Of a DNA stretch of 42,329 bases, positions 8,930 through 17,259 are shown in pieces. This DNA is from Duncaniella sp. (GTDB taxonomy: Bacteria > Bacteroidota > Bacteroidia > Bacteroidales > Muribaculaceae): the NCBI GenBank assembly GCA_023664955.1, contig JAMPEV010000004.1, positions 1 to 42,329 on the forward strand, given 5' to 3'. Position numbers and translations under genes: made by a program. The number at the start of each line of letters is the position of its first letter. Position 1 is the first letter of the stretch. A model generated the notes under the pieces. It did no database searches and was not told where the DNA came from. It was given only the letters and a program-made list of their open reading frames with translations.

Positions 8930-10069
8930 TTACTTAAAAATTTCTTCGAGTTTCTTGTCAAGGTCTTCGTTTTTATCCATCTTACCAATGATTGTGCCAT
9001 CGGCAGCGATGAGATATTTGGTGGGAAGATAATGCACGGCATATTTGTCGCTTTGGTCGTTTGATTTGTCATAGCCGGTTAACTGACCTTGTGCGTCCTT
9101 TATGGTTTTGAGACCGCGGAGTATGTTATAGTAATTTTCCATGCCTTCCTCGACGATTACCTCTTTCCACTTTTCGGGCTTAGAGTCATCATCACCAACG
9201 CAGAACACTTCGAAACCTTTGTCGTGATACTTATTGTAAAGCTCCTTGACATGGGGAAGAGCCGCACGGCAAGGACCACACCAAGTAGCCCAGAAGTCAA
9301 CGAGAACAACTTTACCTTTGAGGTCGCTCAATTTAATTTCCTTGCCATCAGGGTTTGTACCAATCAAGTCGGGAGCGGGCATGCCAGGCTGAACTGCTTC
9401 GAGAGCTTTAATTTCAGAAGCGACCTCAGTGGCAGCGGCCTGAACTTCGGGAGTGAGGGCGGCGTAGGCATTCTTCATTTCTTCAAGGCTCATTTGACCT
9501 GTACGCATGTTGAGGAGGTCGGCGGTGTAGTATGACCCCGGATTGTTCTTGATAAACTCGTCAGTAGCTGCGGTGTAGAGTTTAACTAAAGAATCGCGTT
9601 GAGCTGAGAAAGCTGCGCGGGAAGATTCATCGGCATTCTGAATAGAATCGTTAAGAGCCCTAAGCTGGGTAGAGATGGGTTCAATGGTCTTCTCGTAGCT
9701 ATCGACTTCAGCTTGAGTTTTAGAACCTGACACAGCTACATTAGAGAAGTCATCGGCAGTGAGACCGGAGATTGAGATTTCAGAGGGTTCGAGGTAAAAG
9801 GGTGCATAGGTTTTGCTACCCCACTGTAGAGTACCGGTGTAGAGGGTTGCACGTGTGGGTATATCGATATTGCCGGTGAACGCGAATGTGCCGTTTGTAA
9901 TAACTGCGCTATCAGTTACACCGGAATCACCTACAGCGTAAGAAAGATAGATAGTCTGACCGTCAGCACCATCGATTGTGCCCTTAACATCATACTGGTT
10001 AACGGGACGAGAGTTACATGCTGCTAAAGCAGCGAGAACTCCGAGAGAAATGATTGGAAAAAGTCTCAT
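8930..10069 (-). CDS. DUF4369/TlpA-like thioredoxin lipoprotein (copy 1)
   Basis: 379 residues. The lipobox LAA-C gives Cys18, followed by Asn-Ser-Arg with no acidic pair, so it is probably retained on the periplasmic face. The order is DUF4369-like N-terminal domain (about 25-120, with YDVKGTIDGADGQTIYL), helical linker (about 120-225), then a TlpA-type thioredoxin domain (about 228-379) with WCGPC at Cys264/Cys267 and a LPTKYL cis-Pro loop. The expected role is disulfide reduction or isomerisation in the periplasm with electrons from the neighbouring DsbD. It follows the susD-like gene by 93 bp with a weak hairpin between them. I see no promoter of its own, so it is likely transcribed with the SusC/SusD genes. 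Confidence 0.92.
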   Translation of the reverse strand: MRLFPIISLGVLAALAACNSRPVNQYDVKGTIDGADGQTIYLSYAVGDSGVTDSAVITNGTFAFTGNIDIPTRATLYTGTLQWGSKTYAPFYLEPSEISISGLTADDFSNVAVSGSKTQAEVDSYEKTIEPISTQLRALNDSIQNADESSRAAFSAQRDSLVKLYTAATDEFIKNNPGSYYTADLLNMRTGQMSLEEMKNAYAALTPEVQAAATEVASEIKALEAVQPGMPAPDLIGTNPDGKEIKLSDLKGKVVLVDFWATWCGPCRAALPHVKELYNKYHDKGFEVFCVGDDDSKPEKWKEVIVEEGMENYYNILRGLKTIKDAQGQLTGYDKSNDQSDKYAVHYLPTKYLIAADGTIIGKMDKNEDLDKKLEEIFK

Positions 10070-10120
10070 TATTAATATGTTAATTTTAATTAGTTGTTAG
10101 TGATGTCCTAAGAGAGAAGA

Positions 10121-10159
10121 GGAGGGCGCACCAGCCCGACAGAGAAGATGCGCCACTCT
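10121..10159 (-). terminator. Weak hairpin after the ECF-regulated susD-like gene
   Basis: GGCGCA (10125-10130) pairs with TGCGCC (10149-10154). The stem extends through GAG/CTC across one bulged base, with an 18-base loop. On the minus strand the stem is followed by pyrimidine-rich sequence rather than a clean T run, so it may act as an mRNA stability or processing element more than a terminator. Confidence 0.4.
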
Positions 10160-10162
10160 CTA

Positions 10163-11671
10163 TCAATCGTTTAAGAAAGGCTTAAAATTAGGATTATTAT
10201 TAATTACGTTTTGGGGAATAGGGAACACCCAGAGCTTAGAGTCGGGAGAGAGAGTCATCGTGCGTCCGGCAAGGGTGCGTGTGATTGTCTCCTGCCAATC
10301 GGAATCTTGGACATTCCAACGCTTGCGGTTGACATAATTCCATATAGAGAACAGACCTTCTGACTGATAAGACATTTTGAGATACCTGATGGCAGAATCC
10401 TTATCGTTTACATTGCCCTGGAGAGCGGTGTACATGTCGGGACGAATTCTCTTAACGCGGACTATGTCGAGATAGCCCATAGCCTCATCATAATTTCCTT
10501 TACGGATAGCGTTTTCAGCTTTGATGAAATACATTTGGGTAGAGCGAAGACCAAAAGGAGGGAACCAATAGCTATTGCTACCTGATGTCATGATATAGCC
10601 GGGATCACCGAGACGTTTAATTGACAGACGGTCTCTCTCAGATTCATCGCGGCCGCGGGCAGAGTTGTCAAGGTACCACATATAAATGTGTCCAGGTTCG
10701 ATAAATGATTGAGCATATGGGGTTATACATGAGCTAATTAATGTGCCGTACATTGTGTAATAATCCTCATCACAAGCCATACGAGGACGATTGAACACCG
10801 GATAGTCCTCCAATGGAGAATCATCAGTCTTGCGAATCTGAGAATTAGTCAAAAGGCTATTGTAGTCAGTCACGGCACTGTTAGCTGCGAGAGCTTTATC
10901 GGCGTAAGAGGCGGCCTCTTCATATTTCTGCATAGACATTAGTACGATAGCTTTAACTGCATACATGGCAGCACGGCTAAAGCGAGTCTGGTTGATAGCA
11001 ATGTCAGGAAGGGCATCAAGAGCAATAGCTGCGTCAAGGTCGGCATTGAGTTTGGTATAGAACTCTTCCATCGTTACAGGAGCCGAGGGGGTCTTGATAT
11101 CCATATCCTCTGTAAAATAGCTGAGAGCGATGGTAGAGGATGCGTTAGCGGGATTGTAAGCGGGAGCAAATTTTTGGAGAGCGAGCCAGTGATAGTAAGC
11201 ACGGACAACGTATGCTTCAGCTTTAATGGCTGCTTTTTTACTTTCATCGCCGGTAGCATTGTCAATTTTGCTGATGATGGGGTTGGAGATACGACCTACG
11301 TAGTAGTAGCAGCCGTTGTACCAGTCATCGGTTTTTAAAAGTTCGGGCATATTTGCCACCCATTTTTCATTATCCCAAGTCCAACGGATAGACTTTGCCG
11401 TAGGAACAGCAACGTTAATCGATGTGGAAATCAAGGAATATGAATAAAGGTAATCGTTGCAAATGTCTGACATGTCATCACAGCCCATGCTTATACCATG
11501 GTCATAATCATATCCGGCAGGAGCGTTGAGGAGGAGTTCAAGGTCGCTAACCGAAGAGAGCAGGTTGTTACCTTTAGCGTCAATCTCGGTAAAATCGGAG
11601 CAAGAGGTCATAGTCATTGCTGATGTGACCATCAGGCCGATGAAATATTTTGAATTCATTCTAATATTCAT
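10163..11671 (-). CDS. SusD/RagB-family nutrient-binding lipoprotein (ECF/FecR locus)
   Basis: 502 residues. A lipoprotein signal ends at Cys24 (MTS-CSDFTE), with acidic residues right after the Cys that fit export to the cell surface. The all-helical SusD architecture is recognisable: a TPR-like region with AYVVRAYYHWLALQKF near 155, a later segment with FIKAENAIRKGNYDEAMGYL near 375-395, and the conserved end with LWVFPIPQNVINNNPNFK. SusD-like proteins sit as a lid on a SusC barrel and capture the substrate. The gene follows the SusC-like gene by 10 bp. I chose the first Met; Met5 would also give a good signal peptide. The SusD fold is also used for non-glycan ligands, and there are no glycosidases nearby. 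Confidence 0.93.
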   Translation of the reverse strand: MNIRMNSKYFIGLMVTSAMTMTSCSDFTEIDAKGNNLLSSVSDLELLLNAPAGYDYDHGISMGCDDMSDICNDYLYSYSLISTSINVAVPTAKSIRWTWDNEKWVANMPELLKTDDWYNGCYYYVGRISNPIISKIDNATGDESKKAAIKAEAYVVRAYYHWLALQKFAPAYNPANASSTIALSYFTEDMDIKTPSAPVTMEEFYTKLNADLDAAIALDALPDIAINQTRFSRAAMYAVKAIVLMSMQKYEEAASYADKALAANSAVTDYNSLLTNSQIRKTDDSPLEDYPVFNRPRMACDEDYYTMYGTLISSCITPYAQSFIEPGHIYMWYLDNSARGRDESERDRLSIKRLGDPGYIMTSGSNSYWFPPFGLRSTQMYFIKAENAIRKGNYDEAMGYLDIVRVKRIRPDMYTALQGNVNDKDSAIRYLKMSYQSEGLFSIWNYVNRKRWNVQDSDWQETITRTLAGRTMTLSPDSKLWVFPIPQNVINNNPNFKPFLND

Positions 11672-11681
11672 TTCTAAATGT

Positions 11682-14600
11682 TTATAGGTTAAGATTTAGA
11701 CCTACCATGTAGGAAGACGGATTGCGGATACCGAGAGTTTCGGGGTCAACGCCGAGGTCGTTGGCAGTCCAGATAGCTTTCGGGTTGGTCACTTGGAAAC
11801 GGAAAGTCATCAGATTGACTCCAAATCGGCGAGTCCAAGCTTCAGGCACTGTGTAACCGAGAGTGATGTTACGGATTTTGAGGAATGATGCGTTGTGAAC
11901 GCTTCGGTTAGCGTAGGTGGTCTGAGAACTTGAAGATATAGTGGCATATTGGTCCTTGCCGGGGATGTCGGTCTGGTTATCGGGAGTCCAAGAATCTTTA
12001 AAATAAAGTTTCATAGGAGCGCTATATGATCCGGCGAAAGTTTCAGCAAAAGGTAGAGCACGCATCTTGTGGCCACCATAGTAAGCGAGAACCACACCAA
12101 GGCTTATGCCGTTCCATTTCCATGTGTTGTCCATGCCGATGATGTATTTCGGGTCAGACTGTCCCGAAAATTCAAGGCATTCAACGCTACGGTTAGACAC
12201 TGTAGTTGTTTTACCACCATTCTCATCGTAAAAAAGAGTCATACCCTGCTGACCTTCAATGTCAGAAATGCCGGCGAATCGGTAGCTCCAAAGGGCATTA
12301 ACAGGGTACCCCACCTTATATGGAGTAGAAATCAACTGGTAGGCCCTGGTGGCGTCATTTTCCACATCAGTAACTTCATTTTTATTATAAGAGAAGGTCA
12401 GGCTGGTGGTCCATGAGAAATCACGACGTGCTCTGGGGATAAACCAGTCGTAGGAAGCCACGAGTTCAATACCGGTGTTTTTGATTGAAGCCGCATTAGC
12501 GACGATTGAGGAGAAACCGGAAGTCGGATCAAGGTTGAGATTATTGAAAATATCCTTACCAACTTTGTTGTAGAAATCAAACGAACCGCGTAGACGATAG
12601 TTGAAGAAACTGAAATCGAGACCTACGTTAGTGGTGCGGTTCTGCTCCCAGCGTAAATCAGGGTTAGCGGGCGAGGTCACTGAACCGAATGGCTGGTTGG
12701 TGTACTCATTAATGTCACCGGCGGAGGCGGTCATCACAGAAGTTGCACCTTGGAAGATGTTACCTGTCACACCATAGGAGAATCGAAGCTTCAAGAAACT
12801 GAGCCAAGGTGTGAATTCTCGGGCAAATTCCTCGTTGTGAATATTCCAGCCTGCACCAACTGACCATAACGGCTTGCCGCGGAATTCAGAGTTAAGACCA
12901 AACACGTCAGCATAGTCCTTACGGAAAGAGCCAAAGATATTATATTTTTCGTCGTATGTGTAAGTCGCGTTAGCGTATCCGGAACCGTAACGGTGGTGAA
13001 CCTCCGGCACAATTCCCATCCCATCCTGAAGATATGGCACGAATGCAAATTGATTAGAGGGGAAACCTCCCATAAATGACATGTAGTCAGGGTTATAGTT
13101 CATTAAGCTCAATGTGCCGAAATCTATGGTATGAGTAGAACTTGACTGAAGCTGTTCGTCATAACCAAGGGCGAGAGCCTTTGTGCCTTTGATTTTTGTT
13201 TCACGGAACTCAAAACCGGCAATGGCTGCGATGTCATGTTTGCCGAAGGTGCGAGAGTAGTTCAATTGGCCACGAGCGGTCCAATAGTTGCCGTTACGTT
13301 GTGTGGTCTGAAGGAAACCGCCAGACTCTGGGGTGAGGTACTTGTAGCCGCCTTTGCCATCGCTTACGGTGAAGGCGTTTCGTAACACACGTGAAGCGTG
13401 GCTCTGTTCATTGGCATATTGCTTTGAGTTGGTCATTGTGGTCTCATAGATGAACTGGGCATTAGCAGTGAGACCGGGAATGATTTTGAAAAGGAGGTCG
13501 GCATGATAGCGCATGTCCTGGCGGTGGGTGGTGAGGGTGTTGTTGTACATTTCTTCTACCGGGTCTTCGCCAAGGTCATGGAAAGCAGGTGCTTCGAGAG
13601 TGAATCTATTACCGCAATACCAACCGTAGTTGCGGTAGCGGGTGCCATCCTCGTTATAGAAAGGCATGTAGGAAGTGAACTTCCATGGGCTGCTGGAGCA
13701 AGTGCTATAGTCATTACCGAATTCGCGAGAGTCGGAAATGATAGAGTTGATAGATAGTGTCGCAGTCAACCATTTAGCCACATCGTAGCTGCCTTTATAC
13801 GAAATGTTTAGCCAGTCATACTTGTGGTTGATTATGCCGGAATTGTCTTTCTTATAGTTGATTACGATATTGTTACGCGAATTTTCAGATGCACTGCGAA
13901 GAGCGAGGTTGTATTGCTGGATTACTTGACGACGGTATAAGGCGTCGGCATATTCCTGAGCATAGTTATTACCTTTAAATTGCTCAATTTGGCGGTTAAG
14001 TTCATCACGAGTGATTTGACCCGAAGCCAGTTGGAGATAGGCGTATTCAAGAGGGGTAGGGTTGAGATAACCACCATCGATATACATCTGTTCCATCATG
14101 ATGTTAGTGGTGGGATTATTTTTGTTACCGTCCTCAGTGAAGAAATAGTATTCAAGCCAATTACTTTCCGCAGCTATCTGTTCCTCGGGATTCATGTAGA
14201 AATTGTCATGGTAGTCCATGTTCTTCTTTTCATACCATGTGAGATTGGCTGAGAAGTCAATGTCGATTTTACCTTTCTTCTTTGCGCTCTTTGTGGTAAC
14301 AACGATGATACCGTTAGCAGCGCGTGCACCATAGATAGCGGAAGCGGCAGCATCCTTAAGCACGTTTACGCTTTCGATGTCGTAGGGGTTGAGGTCCTCA
14401 ATGTCTCCTTCGATTGGGAGGCCGTCGACAACGAGAAGGGGAGAAGTAGAGCCGTTCAAAGTACCCACACCACGGATGATGGGTTTGCCGCCGTAGGTAG
14501 AGAGACCAGCCACGCGGCCTTCGAGGTTATCGAGGAGGTTAAGGGTGTAACGTTCATCGAGTTTGTCAGCGCTGATGGTTGCGGTAGCACCGGTCATTTT

Positions 14601-15215
14601 CTCCTTGCTGACATCGGCATAACCGGTCACTACGACTTCGCTCATCATTGTGGCATGAGTTTCGAGGTCGAAGCGAATGTTATTTTGATTTTTTGGGGTT
14701 ACTTTTACAGAAGCCGGTTTCATGCCCACGAAAAGACATGTCACGATGGGGTTGAGGGCGTTAACATCTTTAATAGTGAAATGACCATCAATGTCCGACA
14801 CAGTTACGTTAGTTGTGCCGTCAATCATGATTGTTGCACCGGCGAGAGGCTCATTCTCTTCAAGGTCGTAAACGATACCCTTAATTGTGCCTTGAACGTA
14901 ATCAACATTCATGTTGGGGGTCTTGAGGATGACGCTTTTATCAACTACCTCATAATCGAGGAACATATTGATGGAAATCACACGGTTAAGCAACTGGTCG
15001 AGTGTCAAGCCGGTATAATTACAAGTGACCGGCGACTTTGCGTGTTTAAGGATATCCTTCTTGTAGACAAATTCGAGTCCAGTCTCCTGCTTGAGAGTCT
15101 TTATGACCTCTTCAGGATTAGCTTTGTCAAACTGGGCGTTGTAGGTGCGGGCATAACACTCAAGAGGTATGAGCATCGACACGGCCAGAATGAGGACCAT
15201 AAGTACTTTTTTCAT
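11682..15215 (-). CDS. SusC/RagA TonB-linked outer membrane protein with STN signalling domain
   Basis: 1177 residues from the chosen ATG at 15215; an upstream in-frame ATG at 15248 would add 11 residues in front of the obvious signal peptide MKKVLMVLIL. Domains in order: signal (1-22), STN short N-terminal domain (about 25-100, EEVIKTLKQETGLEFVYKK), carboxypeptidase-regulatory-like domain (about 108-185), TonB-box-like SEVVVTGY (192-199), SusC plug (about 210-330, with LLVVDGLPIEGD and AASAIYGARAANGIIVVTT), then a long barrel. In this family an STN domain contacts a FecR-type anti-sigma factor in the periplasm, so the transporter also reports ligand binding. That fits its position 76 bp after fecR. 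It pairs with the SusD-like gene downstream. Confidence 0.94.
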   Translation of the reverse strand: MKKVLMVLILAVSMLIPLECYARTYNAQFDKANPEEVIKTLKQETGLEFVYKKDILKHAKSPVTCNYTGLTLDQLLNRVISINMFLDYEVVDKSVILKTPNMNVDYVQGTIKGIVYDLEENEPLAGATIMIDGTTNVTVSDIDGHFTIKDVNALNPIVTCLFVGMKPASVKVTPKNQNNIRFDLETHATMMSEVVVTGYADVSKEKMTGATATISADKLDERYTLNLLDNLEGRVAGLSTYGGKPIIRGVGTLNGSTSPLLVVDGLPIEGDIEDLNPYDIESVNVLKDAAASAIYGARAANGIIVVTTKSAKKKGKIDIDFSANLTWYEKKNMDYHDNFYMNPEEQIAAESNWLEYYFFTEDGNKNNPTTNIMMEQMYIDGGYLNPTPLEYAYLQLASGQITRDELNRQIEQFKGNNYAQEYADALYRRQVIQQYNLALRSASENSRNNIVINYKKDNSGIINHKYDWLNISYKGSYDVAKWLTATLSINSIISDSREFGNDYSTCSSSPWKFTSYMPFYNEDGTRYRNYGWYCGNRFTLEAPAFHDLGEDPVEEMYNNTLTTHRQDMRYHADLLFKIIPGLTANAQFIYETTMTNSKQYANEQSHASRVLRNAFTVSDGKGGYKYLTPESGGFLQTTQRNGNYWTARGQLNYSRTFGKHDIAAIAGFEFRETKIKGTKALALGYDEQLQSSSTHTIDFGTLSLMNYNPDYMSFMGGFPSNQFAFVPYLQDGMGIVPEVHHRYGSGYANATYTYDEKYNIFGSFRKDYADVFGLNSEFRGKPLWSVGAGWNIHNEEFAREFTPWLSFLKLRFSYGVTGNIFQGATSVMTASAGDINEYTNQPFGSVTSPANPDLRWEQNRTTNVGLDFSFFNYRLRGSFDFYNKVGKDIFNNLNLDPTSGFSSIVANAASIKNTGIELVASYDWFIPRARRDFSWTTSLTFSYNKNEVTDVENDATRAYQLISTPYKVGYPVNALWSYRFAGISDIEGQQGMTLFYDENGGKTTTVSNRSVECLEFSGQSDPKYIIGMDNTWKWNGISLGVVLAYYGGHKMRALPFAETFAGSYSAPMKLYFKDSWTPDNQTDIPGKDQYATISSSSQTTYANRSVHNASFLKIRNITLGYTVPEAWTRRFGVNLMTFRFQVTNPKAIWTANDLGVDPETLGIRNPSSYMVGLNLNL

Positions 15216-15291
15216 TGTGTAGAAATTAATTAATAATGTGATAAGCAATTGGTTATTTGATATGTAAAGAAACTTTCGTTATTATAGTTAT

Positions 15292-16461
15292 CTATTGTGG
15301 CGATATTGTTACTTTGTTGCCGTTGACTGAGAACCGGAGACCACCGCATTTTTCAAGGATTGCCATGACGGTTTTGAAATCAGAGTATCGAGGGATGCTT
15401 CCCATGAACACGGTGTCCTTCAAGCCTTCGTCGGTGAATTCATATTTGAAATCATACCATCGGCAAAGGTCGCGCATAATATTTGCTAATGGTTGCTCCT
15501 CGAAGACGAATCGTCCATGACGCCACCCGGTTATTGCTTTTGGGTCGACGACACGCATGTCTACTTTCATATCTTTGCGGTTGAAAAGTGCTTGATGTCC
15601 CGGTGAAATAAGCACCTCTCCCGATGGATTCTCAATGCGAGATATGGATATTGAACCTTTTTCGAGAGTGGTGTAGATGTAAGGGTCATCGCTGTATGCG
15701 CGGATATTGAAGAGAGTTCCGTAAACTTTCACTACTTGTTTGTCAGTTTCGACGAAGAATGGACGATTAGTGTCCTTCTTTACGCTGAAATAAGCCTCTC
15801 CGGAGAGTTTAACCCTTCGTTCGCTTGACTGGAAGGCTTCCGGATAGATGAGCATTGATTCGGAATTGAGCCAGACCTCAGTGCTATCCTCAAGTGTGAT
15901 TTTGAATTCACCACCACGCGGCACGTCGATGCAAAGGTCGTGTGAAGATTGGGAGGAGAAGGAGGATGGGATATCCGGTTCTTTTTTTATATTTAATGTG
16001 TCGTCTGCAGTTAGGCGGTATATCGCACCGGTGTTGGTAATCAGACGGGCCTTGGTGGAACCGGGGCGTATCTCTTGTTGCTCATTATTTGTGTCGATAG
16101 AATCGACGAGCTCTCTGAGGGCCATGAATTGGTCGGGTGAGCTGACGGTTTTATTACTGAAGAGGAAAAATCCTGCAGAAAGCAAAACTATAATAATAGC
16201 GGCAGCGGCAGCATATTTGCGCCAGGTGGCATGACGTATGGCAGAGATGCGCATCTTCATATCATTTTTCGGGCGTTCGACAGCCACGAGAGAGCGACGC
16301 AAAATCTGACGGGCCACATAATCAGGGTCGGAAAGACGCTCAATCAAGGCACGTCGCTCAGCGTCGTTCCCTGCCCATTCCTCCAAAGCTGCTCGTTCCT
16401 TGGGTGAACATTTCCCTAATGATAGGCGATATAATAGTAATCTTACTGATTCCATTTTCAT
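15292..16461 (-). CDS. FecR-family anti-sigma factor
   Basis: About 389 residues from the ATG at 16461; an earlier in-frame ATG at 16506 adds an unlikely Pro/Phe/Tyr-rich leader, and an ATG at 16455 is equally possible. The N-terminal cytoplasmic region (SPKERAALEEWAGNDAERRAL) resembles the sigma-binding anti-sigma domain. One transmembrane helix follows (YAAAAAIIIVLLSAGFFLF). The periplasmic part has the FecR domain (DVPRGGEFKITLEDSTEVWLNSESML, split here as two motifs; then GEAYFSV and FNIRAYSDD) and a C-terminal DUF4974-type domain. It should hold the ECF sigma factor at the membrane and release it when the STN domain of the downstream SusC signals. It is the first gene of the minus-strand operon and is divergent from the sigma gene. 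Confidence 0.93.
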   Translation of the reverse strand: MKMESVRLLLYRLSLGKCSPKERAALEEWAGNDAERRALIERLSDPDYVARQILRRSLVAVERPKNDMKMRISAIRHATWRKYAAAAAIIIVLLSAGFFLFSNKTVSSPDQFMALRELVDSIDTNNEQQEIRPGSTKARLITNTGAIYRLTADDTLNIKKEPDIPSSFSSQSSHDLCIDVPRGGEFKITLEDSTEVWLNSESMLIYPEAFQSSERRVKLSGEAYFSVKKDTNRPFFVETDKQVVKVYGTLFNIRAYSDDPYIYTTLEKGSISISRIENPSGEVLISPGHQALFNRKDMKVDMRVVDPKAITGWRHGRFVFEEQPLANIMRDLCRWYDFKYEFTDEGLKDTVFMGSIPRYSDFKTVMAILEKCGGLRFSVNGNKVTISPQ

Positions 16462-16551
16462 TTGCTTATACTGGTAAAAGGGGAAGGGTGGAGAAAAGTA
16501 TATCAAATTTTCAGAAAATTTTCAATTTTTTTAGCAAAATGTAGTTTAACG

Positions 16552-16582
16552 TTTGAATTTAGCTTTAAATTATTTACTTTTG
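16552..16582 (+). promoter_or_regulatory. Promoter of the ECF sigma factor gene
   Basis: TTTG at 16552-16555, a 19-base spacer and TACTTTTG at 16575-16582 match the Bacteroidota TTTG-N19/20-TAnnTTTG consensus exactly. The expected start site, a few bases past 16582, falls at or next to the GTG start codon at 16587. No equally good minus-strand promoter for fecR is visible in the shared 125-bp interval. Confidence 0.75.
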
Positions 16583-16586
16583 CAAG

Positions 16587-17204
16587 GTGTATGACTACAA
16601 CTATATATATGGTAAATTCATAGCGGGTGATGTTAATCCGTTTTATGAAAATCTGTATCCCGGATTGCTCGTGTATGCCTCTCGTCAGCTCGGGGATGAA
16701 TTGTCGTACCTTGCCGAGGATTGTGTGCAGGATGCAGTAATGAGTTCTTACACAAATCGTCACGAGTTTAAAACATCAATGGCGTGGTATTCGTATATAT
16801 TAAAATGTATATACCACAATACCATCGCTTTGCTTCGGAAGGATAATTCGAGGGCAAATTATCTTGACAGTGGGGCAATAGAGGAGGAAATTCCGGGTCA
16901 TGATGTGGCGATGCTTGAGCAGGAAACTATGGATATGCTTTATTCGGCAATTGATTCATTGCCTGAGAAATATCGTGAATTGTTAAGGCTAAGCTACTTT
17001 GAGGGATTGAAAACTGCGGAGATAGCTGAGAGGCTTTCGGTGGCTGAGATCACGGTGAAAAAATGGAAGGCAAATATATTGAATTTGCTGCGGGAACAGT
17101 TCCGTGAATTACCCGATTATTATGATGATGAAGTTGGTATCGATGGAAGATTGATGATGGTGATTATGATAATTATGTCGCAATATGCAATAACGAATCA
17201 ATAA
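16587..17204 (+). CDS. ECF-type RNA polymerase sigma factor
   Basis: 205 residues. Region 2 (about 10-85) includes YLAEDCVQDAVMSSY and a helix with WYSYILKCIYHNTIALLRK. Region 4 (about 115-172) is the helix-turn-helix LPEKYRELLRLSYFEGLKTAEIAERL followed by SVAEITVKKWK (described here as two motifs). The C-terminus carries an unusual short hydrophobic patch (LMMVIMIIM, 189-197). It should direct polymerase to promoters of the divergent fecR-susC-susD genes, under control of the FecR anti-sigma. The start is GTG at 16587; the only nearby ATG (16591) is out of frame and opens a 10-codon ORF. With the promoter ending at 16582, the message would have essentially no leader. It is the only plus-strand protein gene in the window that I accept. 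Confidence 0.92.
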   Translation: MYDYNYIYGKFIAGDVNPFYENLYPGLLVYASRQLGDELSYLAEDCVQDAVMSSYTNRHEFKTSMAWYSYILKCIYHNTIALLRKDNSRANYLDSGAIEEEIPGHDVAMLEQETMDMLYSAIDSLPEKYRELLRLSYFEGLKTAEIAERLSVAEITVKKWKANILNLLREQFRELPDYYDDEVGIDGRLMMVIMIIMSQYAITNQ

Positions 17205-17207
17205 GAA

Positions 17208-17252
17208 AACCACAACCGATGTCGCTCTTGGACATTGGTTGTGGTTATTTTA
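17208..17252. terminator. Bidirectional terminator between the sigma gene and GH43 gene
   Basis: AACCACAACC (17208-17217) pairs with GGTTGTGGTT (17237-17246). An inner ATGTC/GACAT stem (17219-17223 with 17231-17235) extends it around a 7-base loop. T-rich sequence follows on the plus side (ATTTTATA) and on the minus side (TTTTCTTAT), so it can end both convergent genes. Confidence 0.88.
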
Positions 17253-17259
17253 TAGCTTA

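Noticed and set aside
7671-10069. The two DUF4369 thioredoxin genes considered as one gene broken by a frameshift or as a recent tandem duplication.
   Set aside because: Each has its own signal peptide, lipobox and active site, and identity outside the active site is low, so they are two intact, old paralogues.
14655-15233. Plus-strand ORF of 192 residues.
   Set aside because: Antisense of the STN and regulatory domains of the SusC-like gene, which are unmistakable on the minus strand.
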